In this document: piece after piece, positions 1-6,325 of the stretch
Layout: every line of letters begins with the position of its first letter
Numbering within the stretch: the first letter of the stretch is position 1
Source: Sva-25 sp039714995
GTDB taxonomy: Bacteria; Pseudomonadota; Gammaproteobacteria; Chromatiales; Chromatiaceae
Assembly: GCA_039714995.1 (NCBI GenBank)
Contig: JBDLII010000027.1
Coordinates: 1-17,761, forward strand
Length of the DNA: 17,761 nt
Reading direction: 5' to 3'
Position numbers and translations under genes: made by a program
The notes under the pieces: generated by a model
What the model was told of the DNA's origin: nothing
Database searches by the model: none
What the model saw: the letters and a program-made list of their open reading frames with translations, nothing else

Positions 1-1150
1 ACAACCCCATATCCGAGAAGAACTTCTTGACGCCGTCGAGCCAGCCGTGTGACTGCGGGCTGTGCTTCGAGCCTTTCCCCTGCAGGGTCTCGTCGAGTTC
101 CATGATCAGCTCTTTCTGGCGCTCTGTCAGCTTGACCGGGGTTTCGACGACTGTACGACAAATCAGGTCGCCCTGCGGGCCGCCGCGCACCGGCTTGACG
201 CCCTTGCCGCGCAGACGGAACATCTTACCGGCCTGGGTGCCGGCCGGAATCTTTAACTTCAGCTTGCCGCTGAGCGTCGGCACCTCCATTTCGCCGCCAA
301 GCGCCGCGGTTGGAAAACTGATCGGCATTTCGCAATAGAGGTTGCTGCCGTCGCGCTGAAAAATCGGGTGCTCCTTGACCACGGTCTCGACAAAGAGATC
401 GCCCGCTGGGCCGCCGTGCTCTCCAGCCTCGCCCTCGCCGGAGAGCCGAATGCGATCACCGGTATCGACGCCGGGAGGCACCTTCACCGAGAGCGTCTTC
501 TCCTCCTGCACACGCCCCTGGCCACGGCAGTCCGGGCAGGGGTTTTCAATCACGTTGCCGCGGCCATGACAGGCGGGACAGGTCTGCTGCACGGCGAAAA
601 AGCCCTGCTGCATGCGCACCTGGCCGCTGCCGTGACAGGTGCCGCACGTCTTCGGCGAGGTTCCCTTCTTGGCGCCACTACCGTTGCAAGTATGACAGGA
701 GGCCCAGGTGGGAATACGGATTTTGACATCCGTGCCATTGACGGCATCCTCGAGTGACAGCTCCAGGCTGTAACGCAGGTCAGAACCACGCGAAGCGCCG
801 CCCGGCCCTCCGCGGCGGCGGCCGCCGCCGAAGATATCACCGAAGACGTCGCCGAAGATGTCGCCGAAATCCGCACCCTGGCCACCAAACCCGCCACCTG
901 GGCCGCCCCCCATGGAGGGATCGACGCCGGCATGTCCGAACTGGTCATAGGCGGCACGTTTTTGTTGGTCGGAGAGAATCTCGTAGGCCTGCTTGGCCTC
1001 CTTGAAATGCTGTTCCGCCGCAGCAGCCTTGTCACCGGCATTGCGGTCGGGATGGTGCTTCATCGCAAGGCGTCGGTAAGCCTTCTTGATCTCGGCTTCG
1101 CTGGCATTGCGTTCAACACCCAGCACTTCATAAAAATCGCGTTTGGACAT
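1..1150 (-). CDS. dnaJ: Chaperone protein DnaJ (3' end outside window)
   Basis: Hsp40 co-chaperone that delivers unfolded clients to DnaK and stimulates its ATPase in the cytoplasm. The reading frame from the ATG at 1148-1150 is open for 383 codons to the window edge with no stop, so only the last few residues are missing. Seen in the translation: a J domain starting MSKRDFYEVLGV with the HPD motif at residues 33-35, a Gly/Phe-rich linker with DIFGDVFGDIFGGG, four CxxCxGxG zinc-binding repeats (CHTCNGSG, CGTCHGSG, CPACHGRG, CPDCRGQG), then the C-terminal substrate-binding domains. All diagnostic parts of type I DnaJ are present. A GAGAAG ribosome site lies just before the ATG. It is the last gene of the hrcA-grpE-dnaK-dnaJ series, but a strong terminator separates it from dnaK, so its expression probably relies on read-through or processing. 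Confidence 0.97.
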   Translation of the reverse strand, partial: MSKRDFYEVLGVERNASEAEIKKAYRRLAMKHHPDRNAGDKAAAAEQHFKEAKQAYEILSDQQKRAAYDQFGHAGVDPSMGGGPGGGFGGQGADFGDIFGDVFGDIFGGGRRRGGPGGASRGSDLRYSLELSLEDAVNGTDVKIRIPTWASCHTCNGSGAKKGTSPKTCGTCHGSGQVRMQQGFFAVQQTCPACHGRGNVIENPCPDCRGQGRVQEEKTLSVKVPPGVDTGDRIRLSGEGEAGEHGGPAGDLFVETVVKEHPIFQRDGSNLYCEMPISFPTAALGGEMEVPTLSGKLKLKIPAGTQAGKMFRLRGKGVKPVRGGPQGDLICRTVVETPVKLTERQKELIMELDETLQGKGSKHSPQSHGWLDGVKKFFSDMGL

Positions 1151-1167
1151 GCTCTTCTCAGCGCAGA

Positions 1168-1190
1168 AAATGCAGGCCTTGCCTGCATTT
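1168..1190 (-). repeat. Perfect hairpin in the dnaJ leader
   Basis: AAATGCAGGC and GCCTGCATTT form a perfect 10-bp stem around a 3-base loop, 17 bases before the dnaJ start codon. No T-tract follows it on the minus strand, so it does not look like a terminator. It could stabilise the dnaJ message or limit ribosome access; that role is inferred. Confidence 0.6.
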
Positions 1191-1196
1191 CATTAA

Positions 1197-1230
1197 CAAA
1201 AAAACAGAGCCCCTGAATCAGGGGCTCTGT
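1197..1230 (-). terminator. Intrinsic terminator after dnaK
   Basis: On the minus strand ACAGAGCCCCTGA pairs with TCAGGGGCTCTGT (positions 1204-1230) around a one-base loop, and a run of seven T follows directly. It starts 13 bases after the dnaK stop codon. It is a textbook rho-independent terminator placed inside the dnaK-dnaJ series. Confidence 0.9.
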
Positions 1231-1242
1231 GGTCAGAAGACG

Positions 1243-3183
1243 TTACGCCTTCTTGTCGCTGTCATCGACCTCTTCGAACTCGGCATCGACGACATCATCA
1301 TCGGCAGCTGATGACTGCTGCTCGCCGGCTCCTGCATCAGCACCCGGCGCTCCAGCCGCCGCTCCCTGGTCGGCATAGAGCTTCTCGGCCATTTTTGCAG
1401 AGGCTTCGGTAAGCACCTTGGTCTTGGCTTCGATCTTCTCCTTGTCGTCGCTTTCCATGACAGCCTCGAGATCATTGATGGCGGCCTCGATGGAGGCACG
1501 CTCAGCGCCGTCGAGCTTGTCACCCAACTCCTCCATGCTTTTCTTGGTGGCATGGATCATGTTGTCGGCCTGGTTGCGCACCCCAACGAGCTCATGGAAC
1601 TTTTTGTCTTCCTCGGCATGCGACTCCGCATCGCTCACCATGCGTTCGACCTCATCATCAGAGAGTCCGCTGGAGGCGGTGATCTGGATCTTCTGTTCCT
1701 TGCCGGTCGCCTTGTCCTTGGCGGTGACGTGCAGGATGCCGTTGGCGTCGAGATCAAAGTTGACCTCGATTTGCGGCATGCCACGCGGTGCCGGTGGAAG
1801 ATCGGTCAGATCAAAACGTCCCAGTGACTTGTTCGCGGAGGCTTGCTCGCGCTCACCCTGCAGCACATGCACGGTGACGGCAGTCTGGTTATCGTCCGCT
1901 GTCGAGAATACCTGCTCCGCCTTGGTCGGGATGGTGGTGTTCTTCTCGATCAGCTTGGTCATGACACCGCCCAGGGTCTCGATACCCAGTGACAGCGGCG
2001 TTACGTCCAGCAACAGGATGTCCTTGACGTCACCGCCAAGCACGCCGCCCTGGATCGCCGCGCCCATGGCGACGGCTTCGTCGGGGTTGACATCCTTGCG
2101 CGGCGCCTTGCCAAAAAACTCCTCGACCGTCTTCTGCACCAGCGGCATCCGCGTCTGGCCACCGACAAGGATGACGTCGTCGATCTCCGCTGCCGACATG
2201 CCCGCATCGGACAGCGCCGTCTTGACGGGACCGATGGTGCCCTTGACCAGATCCTCGACCAGCGCTTCCAGCTTGGCGCGCGTCAACTTGATATTGAGGT
2301 GCTTGGGACCGGTCTGGTCCGCCGTGATGTAGGGCAGGTTGACATCGGTCTGCTGGCTTGAAGAGAGCTCGATCTTCGCCTTCTCCGCCGACTCCTTGAG
2401 GCGTTGCAGCGCCAGCGGATCGTTGCGCAGATCGACGCCCTGCTCGTTCTGGAACTCATCGACCAGGTAGTCGATCACACGGCTGTCGAAATCCTCACCG
2501 CCGAGGAAGGTATCGCCATTGGTCGAGAGCACCTCGAACTGATGTTCGCCGTCGATCTCGGCGATCTCGATGATAGAGACGTCAAAGGTGCCTCCACCGA
2601 GGTCGTAGACTGCCAGTTTGCGGTCACCTACCTGTTTGTCCATGCCGTAGGCCAGCGCAGCGGCAGTCGGCTCGTTGATGATACGCTTGACATCGAGACC
2701 GGCAATCTTGCCGGCGTCCTTGGTTGCCTGACGCTGGGAGTCATTGAAATAGGCAGGCACGGTAATCACAGCTTCAGTCACAGTCTCGCCAAGGTAGTCT
2801 TCGGCGGTCGACTTCATCTTCTGCAGAACTTTCGCAGCAATTTCGGGCGGCGCCATCTTTTTGCCGTTGACGTCAACCCAGGCATCACCATTGTCCGCCT
2901 TGACGATCTCATAGGGAACGATATCCTGGTCACGCTTGACCATGGGATCATCGTAATTACGGCCGATCAGGCGCTTGATTGCATACAGGGTATTCTTTGG
3001 ATTAGTGACAGCCTGACGCTTGGCGGATTGACCGACCAGGATTTCATTGTCGTTGGTATAGGCAACGATCGAGGGCGTGGTACGATCGCCTTCGGCGTTT
3101 TCAATCACCCGCGGCGCATCACCATCCATCACTGCAACGCAGGAGTTGGTGGTGCCCAGGTCGATTCCGATGATTTTTCCCAT
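1243..3183 (-). CDS. dnaK: Molecular chaperone DnaK (Hsp70)
   Basis: ATP-dependent Hsp70 chaperone of 646 residues, the normal length for the family. The N-terminal ATPase domain opens with the phosphate-binding motif IGIDLGTTNSCVAVMDG and contains AYFNDSQRQATKDAG, YDLGGGTFDVSI and ILVGGQTRMP. The interdomain linker and start of the substrate-binding domain are seen as LLLDVTPLSLGIETLGG, near residue 390-410. The C-terminal lid ends in an acidic tail with EEVDD. The ATG is preceded by a GGAG ribosome site. The gene is third in the heat-shock operon after grpE (94 bp gap) and has its own sigma32-type promoter in that gap, so it can be induced beyond hrcA. DnaJ and GrpE encoded on either side are its co-chaperone and nucleotide exchange factor. 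Confidence 0.99.
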   Translation of the reverse strand: MGKIIGIDLGTTNSCVAVMDGDAPRVIENAEGDRTTPSIVAYTNDNEILVGQSAKRQAVTNPKNTLYAIKRLIGRNYDDPMVKRDQDIVPYEIVKADNGDAWVDVNGKKMAPPEIAAKVLQKMKSTAEDYLGETVTEAVITVPAYFNDSQRQATKDAGKIAGLDVKRIINEPTAAALAYGMDKQVGDRKLAVYDLGGGTFDVSIIEIAEIDGEHQFEVLSTNGDTFLGGEDFDSRVIDYLVDEFQNEQGVDLRNDPLALQRLKESAEKAKIELSSSQQTDVNLPYITADQTGPKHLNIKLTRAKLEALVEDLVKGTIGPVKTALSDAGMSAAEIDDVILVGGQTRMPLVQKTVEEFFGKAPRKDVNPDEAVAMGAAIQGGVLGGDVKDILLLDVTPLSLGIETLGGVMTKLIEKNTTIPTKAEQVFSTADDNQTAVTVHVLQGEREQASANKSLGRFDLTDLPPAPRGMPQIEVNFDLDANGILHVTAKDKATGKEQKIQITASSGLSDDEVERMVSDAESHAEEDKKFHELVGVRNQADNMIHATKKSMEELGDKLDGAERASIEAAINDLEAVMESDDKEKIEAKTKVLTEASAKMAEKLYADQGAAAGAPGADAGAGEQQSSAADDDVVDAEFEEVDDSDKKA

Positions 3184-3247
3184 GACTTTCTCCAGATAAA
3201 CTCGATATAAATATGTAAATTCAGGTTAAATTTGTTCGCTTGTCTCT

Positions 3248-3276
3248 AAATGGGGATGGTTAACCGGCTTTTCAAC
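3248..3276 (-). promoter_or_regulatory. Sigma32 (RpoH) promoter for dnaK
   Basis: On the minus strand GTTGAAA (3270-3276) is followed by a 14-base spacer and CCCCATTT (3248-3255). The RpoH consensus is CTTGAAA, spacer, CCCCATnT, so the -10 is perfect and the -35 has one mismatch. Its upstream half reaches the grpE stop codon region. Transcription would start near 3241, giving a leader of about 58 bases before dnaK. Confidence 0.85.
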
Positions 3277-3277
3277 A

Positions 3278-3832
3278 CTATTGCGACACCATCACCATGG
3301 CCGGGCGTATCAATCGGCCATTCAATTTGTAGCCACGCTGCACCACTGTTGTCACGGTGTTGGGTGGCACCTCATCACTCGGCTGCATCGACATCGCCTG
3401 GTGCTCTTCGGGATTGAAGGCTTCACCCTCGGGGTCGATCTGCTCGATGCCGAATTTATTCATCACGTCACGCAGCATCTTCAAGGTCAACTCGTTGCCT
3501 TCGCGCAACTTGTCCACGTCCGCGGTATGATCAAGGGCAGCCTGAATACCAAGCTCGAGACTGTCCCACACAGGGAGCAGTTCGCTGGAGAAGTTGTCCA
3601 ACGCAAACTTATGCGCCTTCTCGAGCTCTTTTTTGTGGCGGCGCTGAAAGTTTTCCATATCAGCACGGGCGCGCAGCGCACTTTCATCGATGGTCGCCCT
3701 GGCCTCGTCAAGCTGCAACTGCAGAGACTCGATAGTGAGGTTTTCAGCCTCTTCATCGGCAGTTTCAGGCTCAAGTTTCTCCAACAGCTCCTCTTCTTCC
3801 TCGATCAGATCCTCTTTATCAGACATGCTCAT
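3278..3832 (-). CDS. grpE: Nucleotide exchange factor GrpE
   Basis: Homodimeric co-chaperone that releases ADP from DnaK. The 184-residue protein has the family layout: a very acidic N-terminus (IEEEEELLEKLEPE), a long predicted coiled coil through about residue 90 with the conserved stretch RADMENFQRRHKKE, and the C-terminal beta domain ending GYKLNGRLIRPAMVMVS. The start is either the ATG at 3830-3832 or the second ATG two codons later; AGAGAG precedes the first. It lies between hrcA and dnaK. A sigma32-like promoter in the tail of hrcA and a REP-like hairpin lie in its upstream spacer, so its expression is probably partly independent of hrcA. Confidence 0.97.
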   Translation of the reverse strand: MSMSDKEDLIEEEEELLEKLEPETADEEAENLTIESLQLQLDEARATIDESALRARADMENFQRRHKKELEKAHKFALDNFSSELLPVWDSLELGIQAALDHTADVDKLREGNELTLKMLRDVMNKFGIEQIDPEGEAFNPEEHQAMSMQPSDEVPPNTVTTVVQRGYKLNGRLIRPAMVMVSQ

Positions 3833-3881
3833 CTATCTCTCTTACAATTCGCTATAAAATCGGGTATTCAACCGCTCTACC

Positions 3882-3917
3882 CCCTCTCCCCCCGGGAGAG
3901 GGCTGGGGTGAGGGTGT
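3882..3917. repeat. REP-like hairpin between hrcA and grpE
   Basis: CCCTCTCCC and GGGAGAGGG (3882-3890, 3894-3902) form a perfect 9-bp stem with a CCC loop, followed by CTGGGGTGAGGGTG. On the opposite strand the core CCTCACCCCAGCCCTCTCCC recurs exactly in the element at 13.65-13.79 kb, so this is a dispersed repeat of the genome and not a chance hairpin. Confidence 0.8.
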
Positions 3918-3930
3918 TTTCAGATTGTTT

Positions 3931-3960
3931 AAATATAGGGGTTCCTACTTTCTCTTCAAG
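3931..3960 (-). promoter_or_regulatory. Sigma32-like promoter for grpE inside the end of hrcA
   Basis: On the minus strand CTTGAAG (3954-3960), a 12-base spacer and CCCCTATAT (3933-3941) resemble the RpoH consensus CTTGAAA / CCCCATnT. The -35 lies in the last hrcA codons. The -10 fits less well than the one before dnaK, so this is a probable rather than certain promoter. Confidence 0.55.
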
Positions 3961-4994
3961 GCCATCGACAACAATTTTGCCGTGACATCCACAATCGGGA
4001 TCACCTTGTTGTAGTCCATGCGCGTCGGCCCCACGACCCCCAACACACCGGCGGCGCGGCCATCGGTCTCATAGGGCGCAGTCACCAGGGTAAGATTATC
4101 AAAGGGTTCATAGTGAGACTCTTCACCGATGAAGATCTGCACCCCTTCGGCATCCATGCAGTGATCCAGCAGATGCAGGATCTCGCGTTTCTCGGCAAAT
4201 GAATCAAACAGGTGCTTCAGCAACGTCATATCCGAGAGATCGTGAAACCCCATCAGGTTCGTTTGTCCGGAGAGCACAAAATCCCCTTCTGACTTTTCGT
4301 TATTCAGCACCAGGCCGGCCAACTCCATTGCCTGTGCCATCACTTCGTCCATGCGCTTTCTGGTCGACTGCATCTCCTTGAGCAGGCCGGCGCGCATGCT
4401 CTCCAGATCCCGGCCGCCATAGTTGGAGGTCAGAAAATTTTGCGCCTGGATCAGCTGCGATTCACTGAATCGCTTTGCCGTTTCGATGACCCTGTTCTGC
4501 ACCTCGCCGTCACTGGTGACCAGAATGACCAGGATGCGGCTATCCGAGAGCGGCACAAACTCGATTTGACGAAACAGCACCTGTTCGCGGCGCGGCACCA
4601 TCACCAGGCCCGCCATGCGGGTTAAATCGGAGAGCGCGCTGGACGCCCTTGAGACCAGCGCCCTGCTGTCGGAGCCAACAGCAATCTGCTGCTGCATTTG
4701 CTGTACCTCACTCTTGTCGAGCGGTCGCAGCGATACCAGAAAATCGACAAAAAAACGGTATCCTGAAACAGTCGGCACCCGCCCTGCAGATGTATGCGGC
4801 GAGGCGATAAGCCCGGCCTCCTCCAGATCCGACATCACATTACGGATAGTCGCGGGGCTGAGTTTCATGCCGCTGTCGCGCGCCAAGGTGCGTGAACCAA
4901 CAGGCTGTCCATCACGAATATAGCGTTCGATCAATACCTTGAGACAGTACTGCGCACGCTCATTCACTGCAATATCGACAGGATCCCTACCCAT
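3945..4994 (-). CDS. hrcA: Heat-inducible transcription repressor HrcA
   Basis: Repressor that binds the CIRCE operator and controls class I heat-shock genes. The 349-residue product matches family length. The N-terminal winged-helix DNA-binding part contains VLIERYIRDGQPVGSRTL and SPATIRNVMSDLEEAGLI followed by SPHTSAGRVPT; the C-terminal half has GVLGVVGPTRMDYNKVIPIVD, a hallmark of HrcA. The ATG at 4992-4994 has GGAG unusually close (two bases), so a nearby downstream start such as the GTG of codon 10 is possible. It is first in the operon, divergent from smpB, and its own leader carries a CIRCE, which indicates autoregulation. Confidence 0.97.
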   Translation of the reverse strand: MGRDPVDIAVNERAQYCLKVLIERYIRDGQPVGSRTLARDSGMKLSPATIRNVMSDLEEAGLIASPHTSAGRVPTVSGYRFFVDFLVSLRPLDKSEVQQMQQQIAVGSDSRALVSRASSALSDLTRMAGLVMVPRREQVLFRQIEFVPLSDSRILVILVTSDGEVQNRVIETAKRFSESQLIQAQNFLTSNYGGRDLESMRAGLLKEMQSTRKRMDEVMAQAMELAGLVLNNEKSEGDFVLSGQTNLMGFHDLSDMTLLKHLFDSFAEKREILHLLDHCMDAEGVQIFIGEESHYEPFDNLTLVTAPYETDGRAAGVLGVVGPTRMDYNKVIPIVDVTAKLLSMALKRK

Positions 4995-5012
4995 AACTCC
5001 AATACAAATTCG

Positions 5013-5039
5013 TTAGCACACTATAGATATGAGTGCCAA
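5013..5039. promoter_or_regulatory. CIRCE operator (HrcA binding site)
   Basis: TTAGCACAC - 9 bases - GAGTGCCAA. The consensus is TTAGCACTC-N9-GAGTGCTAA, so each half-site has one mismatch and the spacer is exact. It lies 18 bases before the hrcA ATG and begins at the predicted transcription start of hrcA, the usual CIRCE position. Confidence 0.92.
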
Positions 5040-5046
5040 ACAGCGA

Positions 5047-5075
5047 ATTATCCAGTGTTAATTACTGTAGTGCAA
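5047..5075 (-). promoter_or_regulatory. Sigma70-like promoter of hrcA
   Basis: On the minus strand TTGCAC (5070-5075), a 17-base spacer and GATAAT (5047-5052). The start point would fall near 5040, at the edge of the CIRCE, so HrcA bound there would block initiation. Confidence 0.6.
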
Positions 5076-5132
5076 GAAAAGTCTGCTTCATCAATCCCAC
5101 GTATTGCTGCACTTCATGTAAAATCCACCTCC

Positions 5133-5615
5133 ATGGCTAAACGAGCGAAAAAAAGGAAGCAATCATCCGGCAACACCATCGCGCTGAATAAAAAAGCGGG
5201 TCACGACTACTTTATCGAGGAGCGTTACGAGGCCGGCATCGCGCTGCAGGGCTGGGAGGTCAAGGCGCTGCGCGCCGGGCACGCCAACATCAAGGAGAGC
5301 TATGTCACGATCAAGAATGGCGAAGCCTTTATCTTCGGCTGCACCATCAACCCGCTGCTGAGCGCCTCCACGCACGTCACACCGGACCCCACGCGCACCC
5401 GCAAACTGCTGCTGCACCGCCACGAACTGAACAAACTCATCGGGCTCATCGAACGCAAGGGCTACACTCTGGTGGCCACCGCCATGTACTGGAAAAAGGG
5501 CAAGGCAAAGCTCGAAATCGGCATCGCCAAGGGTAAGAAACAGCATGACAAGCGCGCTGCCCTGAAGGAGCGCGACTGGAAGCGCGACCAGCAGCGTGCC
5601 ATGAAAGATCGTTGA
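5133..5615 (+). CDS. smpB: SsrA-binding protein SmpB
   Basis: Small basic RNA-binding protein that carries tmRNA into stalled ribosomes for trans-translation. With the start at the ATG at 5133 (MAKRAKKRKQS) the product has 160 residues, the family norm. Visible features: the beta-barrel core with HDYFIEERYEAGIALQGWEVKALR and the basic C-terminal tail (IAKGKKQHDKR...RDWKRDQQRAM) that becomes helical in the mRNA channel. The frame extends upstream to a GTG at 5055, but those 26 residues are unlike SmpB N-termini. No clear Shine-Dalgarno precedes the chosen ATG, and a TAAAAT at 5119-5124 suggests a very short leader. It is divergent from hrcA, and its RNA partner ssrA is 149 bp downstream on the same strand. 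Confidence 0.97.
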   Translation: MAKRAKKRKQSSGNTIALNKKAGHDYFIEERYEAGIALQGWEVKALRAGHANIKESYVTIKNGEAFIFGCTINPLLSASTHVTPDPTRTRKLLLHRHELNKLIGLIERKGYTLVATAMYWKKGKAKLEIGIAKGKKQHDKRAALKERDWKRDQQRAMKDR

Positions 5616-5725
5616 AAATAGCGTATTTGACCCAGGATGTGCTGAGCTTGCGAAGCGCGTCAAGGTGCATAATCACCATTTGCTCCTGAACCATCAAAGG
5701 TTTAGACTGTCAAACCTCTTGAATA

Positions 5726-5755
5726 TTGACAGGACAACCTCCATATCAATATTTA
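5726..5755 (+). promoter_or_regulatory. Probable ssrA promoter
   Basis: A perfect -35 TTGACA (5726-5731) is followed after 18 bases by TATTTA (5750-5755), about ten bases before the mature tmRNA 5' end. The -10 is weak, so the exact element is uncertain. Confidence 0.5.
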
Positions 5756-5764
5756 ACAGATGAA

Positions 5765-6120
5765 GGGGACGACCTGGCTTCGACGCGGGTTACAAAACTT
5801 CAGATGCATGTCGAGGGACGAGTACCTCGTAAAACCAGTCGTACAACGATAGTTGCAAACAACGACAACTACGCTCTGGCTGCCTAGGTAGCCAGCCCCT
5901 CGCCGGTGTGTGCCCATACGCCCGGATTTCAGGGGTCGAATCATACGGGATCGCAGTGACGGAGTGTTCGGGCCAGACCTGTTAAAACCTGACGAACTCG
6001 ACTGCTGACTACCCTGCCTTTCGGGTAACAGCGAGTCTAAACACAATAGAAAGGGCTAAACATGTAGAGTCTAAAGCAGAGTGCTTGCGGACGCGGGTTC
6101 GATTCCCGCCGTCTCCACCA
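5765..6120 (+). ncRNA. ssrA: tmRNA (SsrA, 10Sa RNA)
   Basis: One-piece transfer-messenger RNA of 356 nt that rescues stalled ribosomes together with SmpB. The 5' end GGGGACGACCTGGCTTCGACG and the 3' end GGTTCGATTCCCGCCGTCTCCACCA are the two halves of the tRNA-like domain; GGGGACG pairs with CGTCTCC through one G-U pair, and the CCA is encoded. The tag frame begins at GCA 5855 and reads ANNDNYALAA with a TAG stop at 5885-5887, keeping the YALAA degron read by ClpXP-type proteases. The segment from there to about 6060 would hold the pseudoknots. A terminator follows at once. No integrase or duplicated 3' end is seen, so the gene does not appear to be used as an island attachment site here. Confidence 0.98.
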
Positions 6121-6132
6121 ATATATATTCAT

Positions 6133-6163
6133 AACCCGCTGAATTATGGCGGGTTTTTCTTTA
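6133..6163 (+). terminator. Terminator of ssrA
   Basis: AACCCGC (6133-6139) and GCGGGTT (6149-6155) pair around a 9-base loop and run into TTTTTCTTT, 12 bases after the tmRNA CCA end. Confidence 0.85.
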
Positions 6164-6175
6164 TTAGCAGGCGCT

Positions 6176-6197
6176 CTATCCACAATTCTATCCACAA
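6176..6197. repeat. Tandem CTATCCACAA motif
   Basis: CTATCCACAA occurs twice (6176-6185 and 6188-6197) with two T between, a 12-bp period. Each copy differs by one base from the DnaA box TTATCCACA. A run of nine C follows at 6210-6218. Function unknown. Confidence 0.5.
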
Positions 6198-6235
6198 CGC
6201 TTGCCTTCACCCCCCCCCATATTTCAGCCGGTTAA

Positions 6236-6249
6236 TTAATCTTGATCAA
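6236..6249. promoter_or_regulatory. FNR/ANR-like box, 9 of 10 match
   Basis: TTAAT-CTTG-ATCAA against the FNR consensus TTGAT-N4-ATCAA, one mismatch. It lies between ssrA and the convergent end of the MocA-like gene. On the plus strand an AAGGAG (6255-6260) and a TTG codon follow, but the frame then runs antisense to the nucleotidyltransferase gene, so no credible target gene is seen. Confidence 0.35.
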
Positions 6250-6325
6250 CCGCCAAGGAGAGGCGCATTGTCAGTTGACAAAGCCACCCAGAAGCACGAC
6301 GCAAGAGCCGTCAGTGATGTCGGAT

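Noticed and set aside
2404..3210. 268-codon plus-strand frame opposite dnaK
   Set aside because: Shadow of the dnaK reading frame; long antisense frames are common in GC-rich coding DNA.
3882..3902. Hairpin after hrcA as a factor-independent terminator
   Set aside because: No T-tract on either strand; the match to the repeat at 13.7 kb explains it better as a REP-type sequence.
5753..6046. 97-codon minus-strand frame
   Set aside because: Entirely antisense to the tmRNA gene.
6061..6120. ssrA 3' end as an attachment site of a genomic island
   Set aside because: No integrase and no second copy of the 3' end were seen in the following 11 kb.
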